Part shown: positions 49,050-61,194 of the stretch, in pieces
Numbering within the stretch: the first letter of the stretch is position 1
Layout: each line of letters opens with the position of its first letter
Position numbers and translations under genes: made by a program
The notes under the pieces: generated by a model
What the model was told of the DNA's origin: nothing
Databases searched by the model: none
Seen by the model: only the letters and a program-made list of their open reading frames with translations
DNA from: Sipunculus nudus
Lineage: Eukaryota > Annelida > Sipuncula > Golfingiida > Sipunculidae
NCBI GenBank assembly: GCA_026874595.1
Contig: CM049317.1
Coordinates: forward strand, 44,414,401-44,478,400
DNA length: 64,000 nt
Direction: 5' to 3'

Positions 49050-52000
49050 CAACCTTAGAAGCGGTGGAACCCGGCAGCCCCCTGAGCGACTGAGCAGCCC
49101 TCTTCAGGAATGCACTGCTCACCTCCATGGCATGAGGAAGGGGCTAGAAAGGTGCCCTAAATGTTGCCTGCTTCACTTCACCCTGGCCAGTATATCGCGG
49201 CTGGCGGGGATCCCGTACAGCGGTCAAAAGCAAGTAGATAGAAGAAAGGTAACATCACTTACCCTCGCATCGCGCAACGTGCGTACCCTCATGGAAAATC
49301 CGCACGCAGACAAACCTGGCAGACGAACTGAACTTGAAGCACCAGAATAGGGTCCCTACAATATTGGCATCGCAGCCCTAAAAGAAACCCGCCTGGCTGA
49401 GGTAGAACAGCTCACCAAGAACAAAGGAGGCTAAACATTCTTCTGGATCGGACTAGCGACATTAATCAGGAGTCAGTTTCGCCACAAAGACCAAACTGAT
49501 CCGCAGTCTGACTGGCCTATCCAAAGGCATCAGTGATCGCCTCATGACGCTACACCTGCCAGTAGGTGAAGAACAAGAAGGCTATACTGATAAGCTCATA
49601 TGCCCCTACTAGGAGAAATCTAGACATCATCAAGGACAAATTCTACCAAGAACTAAATTCTCTCATTGCATCCGTTCCCAAAGGCAACAACTCGTCGTCA
49701 TTCTCGGCGACGTCAATGCCAGAGCTGGAACAGACCACAAGGCCTGGGAGGGAGTCATTGGCAGTAATGGCATTGGCAAGTGCAACAGCAATGGACTTCT
49801 TCTCCTTAGGGCCTGTACTACTCATGACCTCTTGATAACAAACACTATATTTCGTCAACCAAGTCGTAACAAGGCTACGTGGATGCATCCTAGATCGAAA
49901 CTCTGGCATTTGATGGACTACATTATTACCAGGAAAGCAGACAAACAGGATGTCACAATCATAAAGGCTATGTGTGGTGCTGAGTATTGGACTGATCACG
50001 GACTTGTTATCTCCAAGCTGACCGTCAACATTCATGGTAAACGTCGGCCTCAGGGCAAGAAGACACTAAAGCGAATCAATGTCTCCAAATTGAATGTGGA
50101 CAAGAATGCCGCCCTCCTCGTTACTGATCTCAATAGGAAGCTAACGGAGATACACTTTGACAAGTTAGATGCCGAGGATGACTGGGCAGCGTTTAGTAGT
50201 TCACTTCATCTCACTCGATGTCCTTAGACCAATAATAAAGAGGCGCCATGACTCGTTCTTTTAGATCAATGACCAGATACAAAAGCTCCTCACAGAAAAA
50301 CACAAGCTTCAAATTGTGAACCAACAGGACCCCAACTCAACCTCAAAGATAGCTGCCTTCACAAACATCCGCCGTTTGGTCCAGACTAAACTGCGCAACA
50401 TGCAAGATACCTTGCCACGAGACAAAACAGCAGAGATCCACAGACACGCAGATATGCATGACTCTTAAAGATTCTATGACGCTCTCAAAACTGTTAATGG
50501 ACCGCAGTCTTCTGGCAAAACTCCTCTACTGAGTGCCTTCATCGCTGAGCGTGCTAAGATCCTGGACCGGTGGGCAGAGCACAACAAGTCCCTTTTGAAT
50601 CGTCCATCTTCCATCAATGACGATGCTGTAGCTTGCCTGTCCCAAGAAGAAACAAAGGATGCTCTTGTCAACATGCTCTCTATCATTGAAGTGGAGAAAG
50701 CCATCAAACAGCTCTCATGTGGTAAAGCCCCAAGCTCTGATGTTCAAGACCGGCGGACGCACATTCATACAGAAACTCCATTAGTTGTTCCTGTCCTTTT
50801 GGGAGAAAAGTACACAGCCACAAGACTTCAAATTTAAGACGCTTCCATTGTCCACCTTTACAAGCGCAAAGGAAACAGACAGAGCTGTGACAATCACAGA
50901 AGGATTTCTCTGCTCAGCATCACCGGAAAGATCCTTGCTAGACTGCCCCGCAATAGCCTCATTCTACACATGGATGACGGTCTTCTACCAGAGAGTCAAT
51001 GCGGTTTCCGTGCTGGTCGTGGTACAGTTGACATAATCTTTGCCGCTCGTCAACTCCAAGAGAAAGGTCAAGAACAATACCAAAACCTGTACCACACATT
51101 TGTCGACCTAACAAAGGCATTTGACACTGTCGGCCGTGACAGACTCTGGAAGATCATGGTCAAGTTTGGATATCCTGACCGGTTCATTACCAACATAAGA
51201 AAATGGTTTCACGATGGCATGATTGCGCGCGTTCTCGATGATGGTGAGGCATCTTCAAACTTGCTAGTAATTAAGCAACGGCGTAAAAAACAAGGCTACG
51301 TTCTAGCTCCAACACTGTTCAGCATGATGTTTTTAGCCATGCTAATGGGTGCTTTTAACAAGGATTATCCTGGTATCGGTGTTAGATACCGCACCGATGG
51401 GAAGCTTCTTAATCGCAGAAGACTATGCTATCACGAAAGTCAGGACAAGGTTCATCCGTGACCTGCTCTTTGCTAACGACTGTGCCCCGAGTTCATCTTC
51501 AGAATCAGACATGCATCAAACCCATTTGAGTTTTCCCATGCATGCGACCACTTCGAGCTTACCATCAGCATAAAGACGACTGAATTGATGCATCAACCAG
51601 TACCAGGAAAGCAGTGTGATGAACCCTCCAATATGGGGCAAGGATGAAATCGGAAAGTGGTGGGCATATTTACATATCTAGGGAGTACATTGTCAAAATA
51701 GGCAAACATAGGTGGTGAGGCCAACAGCAGAGTTGCAAAAGTCAGCATTGCTTTAAGTAGACGCCGCTCCAGCGTCTTTGAGCGTAGAGGCATCCATCTT
51801 GAAATCAAGGTCTACAAGGCAGTAGTCATCACTACCCTGTTGTATGGCTGCATTCCATGGAATGTCTATGCAAGACATGCCAAACCACTTTCACCTGACC
51901 TGCCTTCGTCGACTGATGAATATAAGATGGCAAGATAAAGTTCCAGACACTGAGGTCCTAACACGTGCCAACCTACCATCAATCTACACCATCCTGCATC

Positions 52001-52484
52001 GACCCCAGGTCCGATGGGCAGGTCATGTTTGCCGCATGCCAGATACAAGACTCCAAACATTACTTTTGTAAGGCGAACTAGTGTATTGTAAAAGATACAT
52101 TGAAGGTCAGCGGAGGCGCTACTAGGACAGTCTCAAAGCATCACTGAAAAAAAATATCCATCAACACAGATATGTGAGAATGTCAAGTTCAGGAACGTGG
52201 CATGCAGCTGCACACAGATAAGCAGTAGACGCTGGGATAGCACGACTAGCGGGTCAAGGAGAAAACTTGAAGTCCGTAAGGCAAGGATTAAAACTACCTG
52301 AGCAGCAACCACCAATCACAAGTGTCTAACATGTGGGAGATTCTTCCGTTCCCGGATTGGACTGACAAGTCATCTCCGAACACTCAAAATAAGATCAACT
52401 ACAAAACGTTGATCATCCTGGTCATTTTCGCAAAGCGATGGACAAACATCATGTACATAAAGGTTACTTGTCTCAATCTGTCTC
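49050..52484 (+). pseudogene. Near-full-length LINE, endonuclease + RT + C-terminal zinc finger, decayed
   Basis: Endonuclease: a SRNVRTLMENP start near 49277, ALKETRLAEVEQLT near 49378, [13 protein letters not shown] near 49700, [17 protein letters not shown] near 49877 and [12 protein letters not shown] near 49986. Linker: LNRPSSINDDAV near 50595. RT: ESQCGFRAGRGTVDIIFAAR near 50992, FVDLTKAFDTVGRDRLWKIM near 51100, VLAPTLFSMMF near 51300, and a catalytic motif FANDCA near 51474 where family members have FADD. C-terminal: LTCLRRLMNIRWQDKVPDTE near 51897 and a zinc finger CLTCGRFF...LTSHLRT near 52324. It has dozens of stops and frameshifts. Probably RTE-like or a related single-ORF APE-type group; exact clade is uncertain. 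It cannot be active. Confidence 0.87.
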
Positions 52485-53652
52485 TTACGCTGAGATAAAC
52501 ATATTATCATCCCGTGCTTTCTTAGTATAAATGACAAATCTATTGGTTGTACACCGTGTGTTAACTTTAGATAAGTCCGAATTCAGAGCTTCCTCAATGT
52601 CAGATATATTTTTATCAGATACATATAATATTGTGTCATCTGCATATGTTCCCATTTGACAATAAGTATGACGAAGTGGCAAACCAATTATATACAGAAG
52701 AAACATGAGTGGGCCGAGAATTAAGCCTTGTGGTACTCCAGACACACGAGGAACAAGAGCTGATATATTTTCCTAAGATAACTAACGGAATGGTCGCGAT
52801 CTAAAATGTAAGACTCAAACCATTTCATAGTGGTATTCAAACATCCATACAATTGCAATGTGGAATTAAATCAAAAGCTTTAGAAAAATATATAGCTACA
52901 CAACCCACAAGATATCCTTGATCGATAGAATGAACCCACTCATTTATATCTATTTTAGTAAGGCAGGTTGGGAAGAAAGCAGTGTTCTGAAGCCAGTTTG
53001 ACTCGAGGTTTTAAGGTCGGCAGAAATCAGGTATTTATAGAAGTGATTATAAACGTGTCTTTCCAGGATTTTTTAATAGATAGCTTAGAACTGAAATCGG
53101 TCGGTTATTGTTTTTTTTTTGCGTAACCTACTTTTTGTATTGCGGTTACTTTAACCCTTCTCGACAATCTAGGAAACACTCTAAACCGTAAGGAAAAATT
53201 AAATATTTTCGTTAGTACAGGTGCTATATAACGAACCGCCGCTTAGAAATTGCGAGAAGAAATATCGCTTTGTTTGTGCCCAGCGTCTGTAATTCGTTGT
53301 ATACAAAATGACTTGAAATCATTGGCATATTAAAAAAGTTCAAGTTATCTACTCTTCCATGTAGATATGTAGATGTGTTGGCTCATTGTCTAAACACCTG
53401 TCGACTCCACAATAGGTACATGGGTACATGCGCATCAACAATATTCTTAAATATTTTTTGTGAATTGCTAAACAACATCATGAATATCGTCTGTCCCGGT
53501 GACATTAAAGACAAAAGATTGTTTTTTTTTGCGTAATCTACTTTTTGTATTGCGGTCACTTTAACCCTTCATGTGCTTAAAATATTTTGGCTGTGAAATG
53601 TGTTTGACTCTCCTACATTTGATGGGTACATGCCCATCAACAATATTCTTAA
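52485..53652 (-). pseudogene. CR1-like LINE, RT domain (3' part)
   Basis: Read right to left: linker HVPIKCRRVKHISQPK (about 53640-53590), then LTKIFNFSLRFRVFP and NNRPISVL (about 53220-53090), QTGFR-like block, KIDINEWVHSIDQGYLVG...FSKAFDLIPH (RT motif A), SGVPQGLILGPLMFLLYI (52745-52690) and GTYADDTILYVSD with the intact YADD catalytic motif (52653-52610). The 3' end is lost at the boundary with the plus-strand LINE. Frameshifted at several places. A ~55-bp segment (53108-53160) is duplicated at 53518-53570. Confidence 0.85.
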
Positions 53653-53654
53653 TA

Positions 53655-54966
53655 CTGTAGATTCAGAAATATTAGTTGGGATTTTATTTTCGTGGTTTTC
53701 GTGGATCAAGGTTATCCACGAATTCATGATCCAAACGATAAAAAAATCACACGGTCAGAGAACATCTTAACGGCAGCTGGTAGCAAATTTCATCTACATT
53801 TATTATCGCTGGCTGAGTTTTCAATAAAGGTAAAACAAAAATGATTATTACTATTTTATGATTGTCATTGATGCATATAATAAATTTGTTGAATCATTTT
53901 TTTCTGCAAACTACTATAAACAATACGTGTTTTATAAATATTCAGTTGTCAATTCCCTAATTTCCCCTAATATCGCACGAACACGGCTTCCTGAAATGTT
54001 TACATTAAAACAATATCAATCTTTACTTTGAACTGAAAACATATCCCCACATTTCCTTTTTGTCAACATTTCGGGTGAAATATTCCAGAACAATAGGACA
54101 TTTCTATCACGGAAAGCGGTACAATACTGACACGACAAGAACGATACACATGTGCTAATGTTCGTTACCACGGTTACCGAGGCTCGTCCATGTAATCTCA
54201 TTTGCATTACCGCGGAATGCGAATGTAAAGTGTTAAAAAAACACATATTCCGAATATTGCCGACTACAGCTTGGTGCATAAATGTGAGACAAGAGGTACT
54301 TCTTCTGAATATTGCCGATAGCTGTGCATAAATGTTCGCGTAAGCAGGCCTAAGCGTCGCAGAATATAAGTGTGCAAATTATGTCCCGCTAATTTTCAGA
54401 TAAGTCGATCTCTGTCTAGTCGACACATTAAACCGATTTCTATTTGTTTTATAATATCCAAATAGTTGATACGTCGAATAACGAACGAACCTCCTGTCCT
54501 AGGGCCGCCTTCGGGATTTACAGGCGCCACATGTGATAACCGCCATGATGAACATAAAGTTAAAAACGGACGGGCCCCGTTTCATTTTCCTCCGATCAAG
54601 TGAGGGATTACGTTTTCTGTGTACGTAATGTGATCGGTTGTTATAACTAAAAGGCGATGTATCGTGTGCCGCGGGTGAATCACGGCTGATTAATTCCTTT
54701 GTTAAGCTCTGGCCGGGCGAAGCTTGTTTGCGCAACATTGACCAGACTGACCGCGGCACAGGCACAACCGAGTGATAAACATCTCAGTCGAACAACCGTC
54801 TGTATTACCTGCTCTCGTCTTCCCTTGCGAAACTTCTATGGAGATGTTTATAAGCCATGATTTCCTAAAATTTTCATTGTCTGTCCACGAATTCAAATAC
54901 CCCACGATATGCGTTTTGCGCAAAATCCACGAAATTTTAAGCCCACGATAATATCTGAATCTACAG
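53655..54966. mobile_element. 1.3-kb TA-target DNA element inserted in the CR1-like LINE
   Basis: Left end CTGTAGATTCAGAAATATTA and reverse-complemented right end CTGTAGATTCAGATATTATC match over about 45 bp with few differences, continuing into TTTTCGTGG on both sides. TA dinucleotides flank it exactly (53653-53654, 54967-54968). Removing it rejoins LINE endonuclease (GDFNV side) and linker. The interior, about 1.2 kb, has no transposase I recognise, so it is a non-autonomous element of mariner-like or other TA-target type. Confidence 0.88.
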
Positions 54967-54968
54967 TA

Positions 54969-55440
54969 GTCTATAAGTGTTTCTGATTTTCTGTAACACG
55001 AGATGCTTTGTTGATAAAACTCTGTTAATAAATTAACATTAAAGTCTCCCACGATAACAGTATCCGCACCTGTGTCACATGCACGAATTAATTGTTCTTC
55101 AAAATGATCTTGCCAACAGGCTAAAGAATTGGCGGTCTATATACATGACACGAAGTTGCCTGTTATGCAATTTCAGTTTTAACGATACGCTTTCGATATC
55201 TGAATTTGAATTGTCTATGTAATCATATTGTAGACAATCACATAAATATACAATTATTCCCCCACCTGGTCGGTCGGGTCTGCCTCTTCGTATCATGTTA
55301 AATGCTTCTATTTGAACGTCAGTATCATAGTACGATTAACTCAAATATGTTTCACTGAGTCCTATTTTGTCAATTATTTTCCCTTTAGGTGATAAAAAAT
55401 CTAAGTTCATCAATTTTATTAAAAAGATGATTAACAATTA
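54969..55440 (-). pseudogene. CR1-like LINE, endonuclease domain
   Basis: Read right to left: IGLSETYL (about 55365), DVQIEAFNMIRRGRPDRPGGG (about 55320-55258) with IIVYL, LKLHNRQLRVMYI, and VIVGDFNVNLLTEF (about 55055-55018). SETYL and GDFN are the endonuclease catalytic-pocket motifs. Two frameshifts lie between IDRQFFSLL and IVGDFN. The domain is cut at 54968 by the TA-target element, and the remainder resumes at 53652. Confidence 0.86.
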
Positions 55441-55519
55441 AGTTGACCAGTCTCAAGCATTTATTTTGCTCGGCATGTTCACATCTGGATCCCGACATGC
55501 GGCGAATACAATGGCCCTA

Positions 55520-57000
55520 GGCCTTGTGCGAATTTAAAGGACAATTTTGCATTTTGTGGCCCAATTTTTTACACAAGAAACACTTGAGAGGAGAACTGTA
55601 GAAGCACTCTGGAACAACATGGTTAGGGGACCTGCAGTGTTGACATGTCGCTATCCGTGGAATCAACATTGGATCGTGAATAAGATCTTAAATTCGCTGT
55701 TGAAAGTGGTAGTCGGGATTGCCGAGCTGTGTTGTTTGTCACAAGGTCCCAATTTTGTCGAATGTTAAAGAAGTGAGAGCCGGTTGGTTGGTTTTGGTTG
55801 CCTATAACAGATTGTGTCTAAGTTTGCTTTGTATAGGGTGCTTGTGAGGAATGGTACGATTGAGTGTCACGATGACAGCTATCCCGATTACCTTCAAAGT
55901 AACAGTCGCTACCTGTCATTGTTATGGTGCGGGGCCTGGAGTGTACGCGGTCGTCTTATCCGAGATTTGTAGCAGGTTCTCTGTCCCACGGCGTTTCAAG
56001 TGTAGGCCGTCCCGTAGATAATGTGAATCATCAGGAAGGCCATTTTTTTAGTGTGAAGTTGAGATCGTTGTCCTTTAATTGACTGTTCAACTCATTAGCT
56101 AAAGTTTTGAAATCTGTGTTGAGAGAGACAACTGCTTCCGAATGGGATTCCAACCTGCCTGTAGTCATTTAAAAATGTCACCAGTCGAGCCGGAACCGAC
56201 GTCGTTGGTACCTAATCACCAGCGTCACAGTTTCGTAACCGTTACCTCCATGTCAGATAGAAAGGTCTTGATATCGGTTAGTTTGGCACCATCTCTTGAA
56301 AACTGTCATTGAAGGATTTGCCGGAGCAGTGTCGGAGTCGTAAGGAGTCGCCGATAAGCGAGTGGCGTAATAAGACATTTGCATTTGGGCTGGCTGTTTG
56401 ATTGGTAGTCAAAGGCGGGAATCTTTTTTGTATGTTCAAGTTGCTGAGTTTAGAATTTAGTTCATTGTTTTCAGTTAGGACTTCTTGCAGCCGTTCTGAT
56501 TTTGCGGATAAATCACTCGCTAAGTCAATATTCGTTTTAACTAGCCTGGATAACGTTTCTTGGATGGTTGTGCACACGTGTGTGTTCTTCTTAAACATGT
56601 CCTAAAGGTGGGTAGTTTGTACGTAAGTTGTGCTACAGTTTAGGCAACCCTCGGCATGACGGACAGTTCCAGACAGCAGGAATGTCTTTTTCATTAGATA
56701 TGCCGATACACTCTTCGTGGAACCAGAGCATACATAAGCAGCAGTATTTCCATCTTTCCAGATTTCCCTGCGCATTATGCAATCCGAATTCGGTAGTTCG
56801 TCATTCAGCCAAGATTTTTTTACAGTAGAGGAAGAGTTCATGTTTGCTGAAGCACTAACGGAGTCAGATCCACGTGAATCCTGCTCTTTCTTCAAACCAT
56901 TTGTGCCTGTTGACATTGTGTTTAAATGTAGAAGAAAGCTAAGAATATGAACATTTACTTCGCTGAAGTAAATTCTTTGTAGATTCACCTATTCCTTATT
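55520..57000 (-). pseudogene. CR1-like LINE ORF1: PHD finger, coiled coil, SGNH-like, two CCHC knuckles
   Basis: Read right to left. A PHD-type zinc finger ends WFHEECIGIS then WNCPSCR (about 56725-56650). A coiled-coil segment follows (LVKTNIDLASDLSAKSERLQ and VLTENNELNSKLSNLN, 56550-56420). Next is an SGNH/esterase-like block with LIGDSL (about 56350) and, near its end, DGLHLKRRGTENLL (about 56015-55970) carrying the Asp-x-x-His pair. Two in-frame zinc knuckles close it: CQHCRSPNHVVPEC and CFLCKKLGHKMQNC (about 55660-55560), both CX2CX4HX4C. PHD and esterase domains in ORF1 are known from CR1-like LINEs. ORF1 proteins bind the element RNA. Frameshifts between blocks make it inactive. Confidence 0.82.
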
Positions 57001-57263
57001 CTGGGTTTAAGTAATTTTAGGTTTAATGATTTAAACAAAAGAGGTCCTATATTTTTATAGATTTATAGACAAACAGAATTGGTTAATTTCTGCTTTTCTT
57101 GGCAAAATATATGAAAATATTTGATACTCAATTAGAATGATGCTTCGGTTTCAATTTGTCACAAGATCTCGCAGACATATAAACGGTCTGCCGGACTGGA
57201 GGACGGCGCCACAGAGACTTTATATCATTAGACGATACCGTCTCTCATATGTTTCTTGTTAAA

Positions 57264-57447
57264 AGCAATCTATTGACACTAAAAAAACTGCTACTAACAT
57301 AATGAAAGAAAGCAACATTCTAAAAAACCAGAAAGGACGCGTACACCACAGGAACAGACCACGCGAGTGAGTTAACAATATGTATAGACCCGAACTAACC
57401 ACAGGGTCGGCAGACAGTAAAGCTGTATGCTCTAAAAAGACCCCCGG
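57264..57447 (-). repeat. ~180-bp repeat, copy A (inverted relative to copy B)
   Basis: The reverse complement reads GGGTCTTTTTAGAGCATAC, CCCTGTGGTTAGTTCGGGTC, TAGAATGTTGCTTTCTTTCA and matches 59049-59276 along its length once the 49-bp foldback there is removed. The minus-strand frame over it (57259-57507) is hydrophobic (PFWFFRMLLSFIMLVAVFLV) and may be a decayed exon, but I cannot identify it. Confidence 0.65.
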
Positions 57448-59048
57448 GGCCAATATTGAATTAACAACAGGTGTGAACACCTGTTTTGCAGGATTCCTAT
57501 ATATCAAATCAGCATCGTACGGAATTTACCAAGCGGACATTCCGTTATTTGTCTGACTCACAAAGGGCACTTTCATGGCCTCTAAATATCAAATGAACAA
57601 CCAAATTCCGAACATAACATAGAACGATAGAAATCACATTCATAATGAAAATAAATATATAAACGTAGTGAACAATACAATAAGAATAATTTCATAGTGA
57701 ATAAACCCCTTTGGTTCTACCAACCAAATAAAAAAAAACACGCCCGGCATCACGCGATAAAAGAAGAAAGATGGACGTAAACATATGTAAATGATCTTAA
57801 TAATAAGGCAGTAATTATACAAAAAGATTTAAAAAAGGGGCAGATAACACTCTAGGATTTTTTTACTGTGGCGCTCCTGTTACCTGTAGCCTGTAGCCAC
57901 AAGTGAAAACATCCTCGCGTGATTGGGCGTCTTACTAGTTCAATGCCGAGGGATTTTCTGACTTTGTCCGGATTCCTGGAAATCAGTTCCTCCATCAAAG
58001 TCCTAAATATACGCACACCGGGCTATCTGGTTTACTATTCCTCATCACTCAGATATAGGCATTAGCCCGCTCAAAAAGGTGTCACATGTCGTAAAACCCC
58101 CGTTGATTAAATTAAAAGGCAATTCTATTGGTGTATTTGGTCTGGTTTGTGTTATTAAAGATTAGCTTTATAACCGCTGTTCCAATATTATATGAAAGCA
58201 AGAAAAAATTAAACCGAAGCGTTCATCAAGAACAGTGAAAATAGAAAGGAAGTGAGATTACCGGATCATTGCCCGGACCTTATCTGTCATTAAGTCACCA
58301 GTGTTAATTCTTGATCGTCGTGACGTAAAACCTCTTGACTACCAGTACCCAAGATCCATCCTTAAAAAATAGTTGCTGAAGCAGCAACACTGACAGGGCG
58401 TCAATGTGACGTCTTACCAAGCATTATTGGTCCAGAAACCTCTTATAATGTGCTTAAAACTATATCTATTTTTTATTATTCTATAAATTACATGTCTGAA
58501 GGTGTTTGTCGATTTAAATTCTCAATATTTTAATACAAACAATTATTCTAATATAATAAGCACTATATTTATGTGATACATTTTACTGGAAACTAGTTGA
58601 TAAATCTGGTATACCGGACTTTTTGTCGGGGTTTGGGAATGTATTAACTGAGATTAGGAATGTTGGCTGATTTTTCTATTCTAAAAGTTAAAAGAAAATA
58701 TAGATTTTCTGTGGGATACAGTCTCAATAATATATGTACAAATATTTTTTTTACATTTATTTTGTGGCACTGTGCTCGTGGCAAGAAATTCATACATCGG
58801 TATGTTTACCTTGAAGACCTGGTCAGTGATGATTTTTTCATTTGATAACCGGAATATACGCGGGGCATTCAGATTTTCGATGATCTTTGACTGGTTATTA
58901 TTGTTAAACGTCTAAAGAATAGGTTGATGTGAGAAAGACATGAAAGATGATTGACATGTACGTTTTAAGGCAAGCAAGCTGTTCCTGAAGAAAGAAACGG
59001 AAATGCATACCTCGTTAGTGGCAGAAGCGGACCCAAGAGGAACAAGGG
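57448..59048. other. No recognisable gene
   Basis: AT-rich sequence between the inverted repeat copies. Small open frames (for example 58660-58845 plus) carry no recognisable motif. Confidence 0.4.
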
Positions 59049-59276
59049 GGCTTTTTTTAGAGCATATATTATACAGCTAACCCTGTGGTTAGTTCGGGTC
59101 TAGTCCAAAACTGGACTGTTCAGGCCCCGAACAGTCCAGTTCTGGACTAGGGTCTATACATATGGTTAACTCACACACGTGGTCTGTGCCTTAGGTGTGT
59201 CTTTGCTGGTTTCTTAGAATGTTGCTTTCTTTGATTATGTCAGTAACAGTGTATATTGTATAGAATGTCAATCGAT
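59049..59276 (+). repeat. ~180-bp repeat, copy B, carrying a foldback insertion
   Basis: Homologous to the reverse complement of 57264-57447. Differs mainly by the insertion at 59101-59154. Confidence 0.65.
59101..59149. mobile_element. 49-bp foldback micro-insertion with 5-bp target duplication
   Basis: TAGTCCAAAACTGGACTGTTC pairs with GAACAGTCCAGTTCTGGACTA (one mismatch in 21) around a seven-base loop. GGGTC is present at 59096-59100 and 59150-59154; copy A of the host repeat has a single GGGTC, so the empty site is visible in the same window. Confidence 0.85.
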
Positions 59277-61194
59277 TCCTCATTTCAGCTGCCGCAACAT
59301 TTAATCGTTTTGGGCCAGTTTTTCAGGCCTGTACAATCAGCTAACCCTCCCACCCCCGCCCCTTTTCCGGACCTGGGGAGCTTGTATTTAGTTTTGTCAT
59401 TTACCTTCTGAGTTGAACCCCTCCTTTTCCTAAATACGAGAGTCACGTGTTTTTCACATTTACTGACCACGCATGTGGGTCAGAGACTGAGTCAAATGTC
59501 TGGCCAAACGGGCTTAAATCCGTCATTGGCAGCAGGGGTTATTCATATGCACAATAGTCCTTAATCCAGAAGGCGACCACACAGGCAATCCGTTTGCTTG
59601 TTTCCGGTGGTTACCTCTACGTAATTCATAAAACACGTAAAAAACCCTCAAAATGATGTGTACATAAAAAAAATATTTATTCTCATATTCGCAGGTCACT
59701 GCGGGAACAATTAATTTTAAAATGAGGTATAGCACAGTGTCATACGCAACGCGGTTTCAGAGATCATATAAACGAAGGTGGACCGAAATCCTTGTATATG
59801 TCTCGGATGTTACTAATTACATCAGCTTCGAGAACTAAAGATGTTAATGGTTTAAACTATGAACCTTCGTGTTAATCAATTAATTCAAATGTTAAACATT
59901 TATTACAAATAAAAAACCCAAATTTCTGATTACTATTGCTTATTTACTGCAACATTAGTTATAAGACATTTAAAACCTTTTTTATACACAGTGTTGCGGA
60001 TTACATGCCATGAGTCCCAATTCTAGAGAGAGTACTTTATTATCTTCTATTTCTACTCATTTGTGTTTGTTCTCTATTTCGTCATCAGTGATTATCTAAG
60101 GTAATTAAAAAGTAAACTTATTAAAATTCTTACTTTCAAGTTTCATATATTTTAGATTTCAGCCTACCAATGGATTTATTGATGTTAATGGAGTCATTAT
60201 CGTTTGTGTGGTCTTCAATGTGTGGTCTTCGCTGTGTTAAGCATTACTTTATAGCTAGACTCACGAGGTTAATGGCTAGAAACATTCCACGGCCCATAAA
60301 TCACCTATACACGCTGTGACATCCAACTGTAACTGTTATGTCAATGAGACCTTCACCTTGCACCAGACAATTTCCCCGTCTAATTACCTCAGACAAGATC
60401 TGGTCTACACAGTTGTCATAGAACTGAGCGACAGCTCCCGTACACGATGAGTAGAATAAGATTACGATACCATCAGCCACCTGCCCCCTCCCTGATCCCA
60501 GTCAATCTCAGGACGACTCGTTTAATTTCACGTCAGTCAGGCAGCCATAGGTATTATGGTTTTCCCATGGCTATTTGGTTTGTCTGTCAGCAATTCATTG
60601 CAAAATTTCTGAACAGATGTTTTAAAATTTTGTGGAGGGTATGATAAAAAAAAAACAAAAAAAAACAAAAACAAAACAAAGAACTACAACTACTTAATTA
60701 TTCCCCATAAAGGTTTTCTTACTATTGTTTCTTACGGCTTTTTCAACGTGGAGGCCCAGAGCAATTGAGGATGAGCTTAAAAAGAGAATGGAGTTGTTGA
60801 ACCGTGACAGGCATTTCCGGTGTTACTTTTTAGTTTGATTAGCATCAAGCCGGGAGTGTGATCCCTGGCCGCTTTCTCGTTTATTCTTAAGCAGAAATGA
60901 TAATCTTTTAATCTAACCGTCATTAAAAGGTCCAGGTATCCCTCAACTGAGACATTTTTCAAATATGGTTGTGCGTGTCGGCTGATGAAATTAATAATAT
61001 TACAGAAATTTTACCAATTTAGGTTATATCCGTATAAAAGTAATGAAATCTTCACATTAATTGAGCTTCCACGCAGGGATTGAGGCTTATATTTGTTGAT
61101 GGGTTTATTTCTATATCCATATTCGGACAAAATAATATAGCTTGCCTGTACATGGTCACCGAGTGCTAAACCACCGACTGCAATTTAAGCTCAG
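59277..61194. other. No recognisable gene
   Basis: Non-coding. An A-rich tract at 60645-60681 (AAAAAC repeats) may be a retroposon tail. No identifiable body precedes it. Confidence 0.4.
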
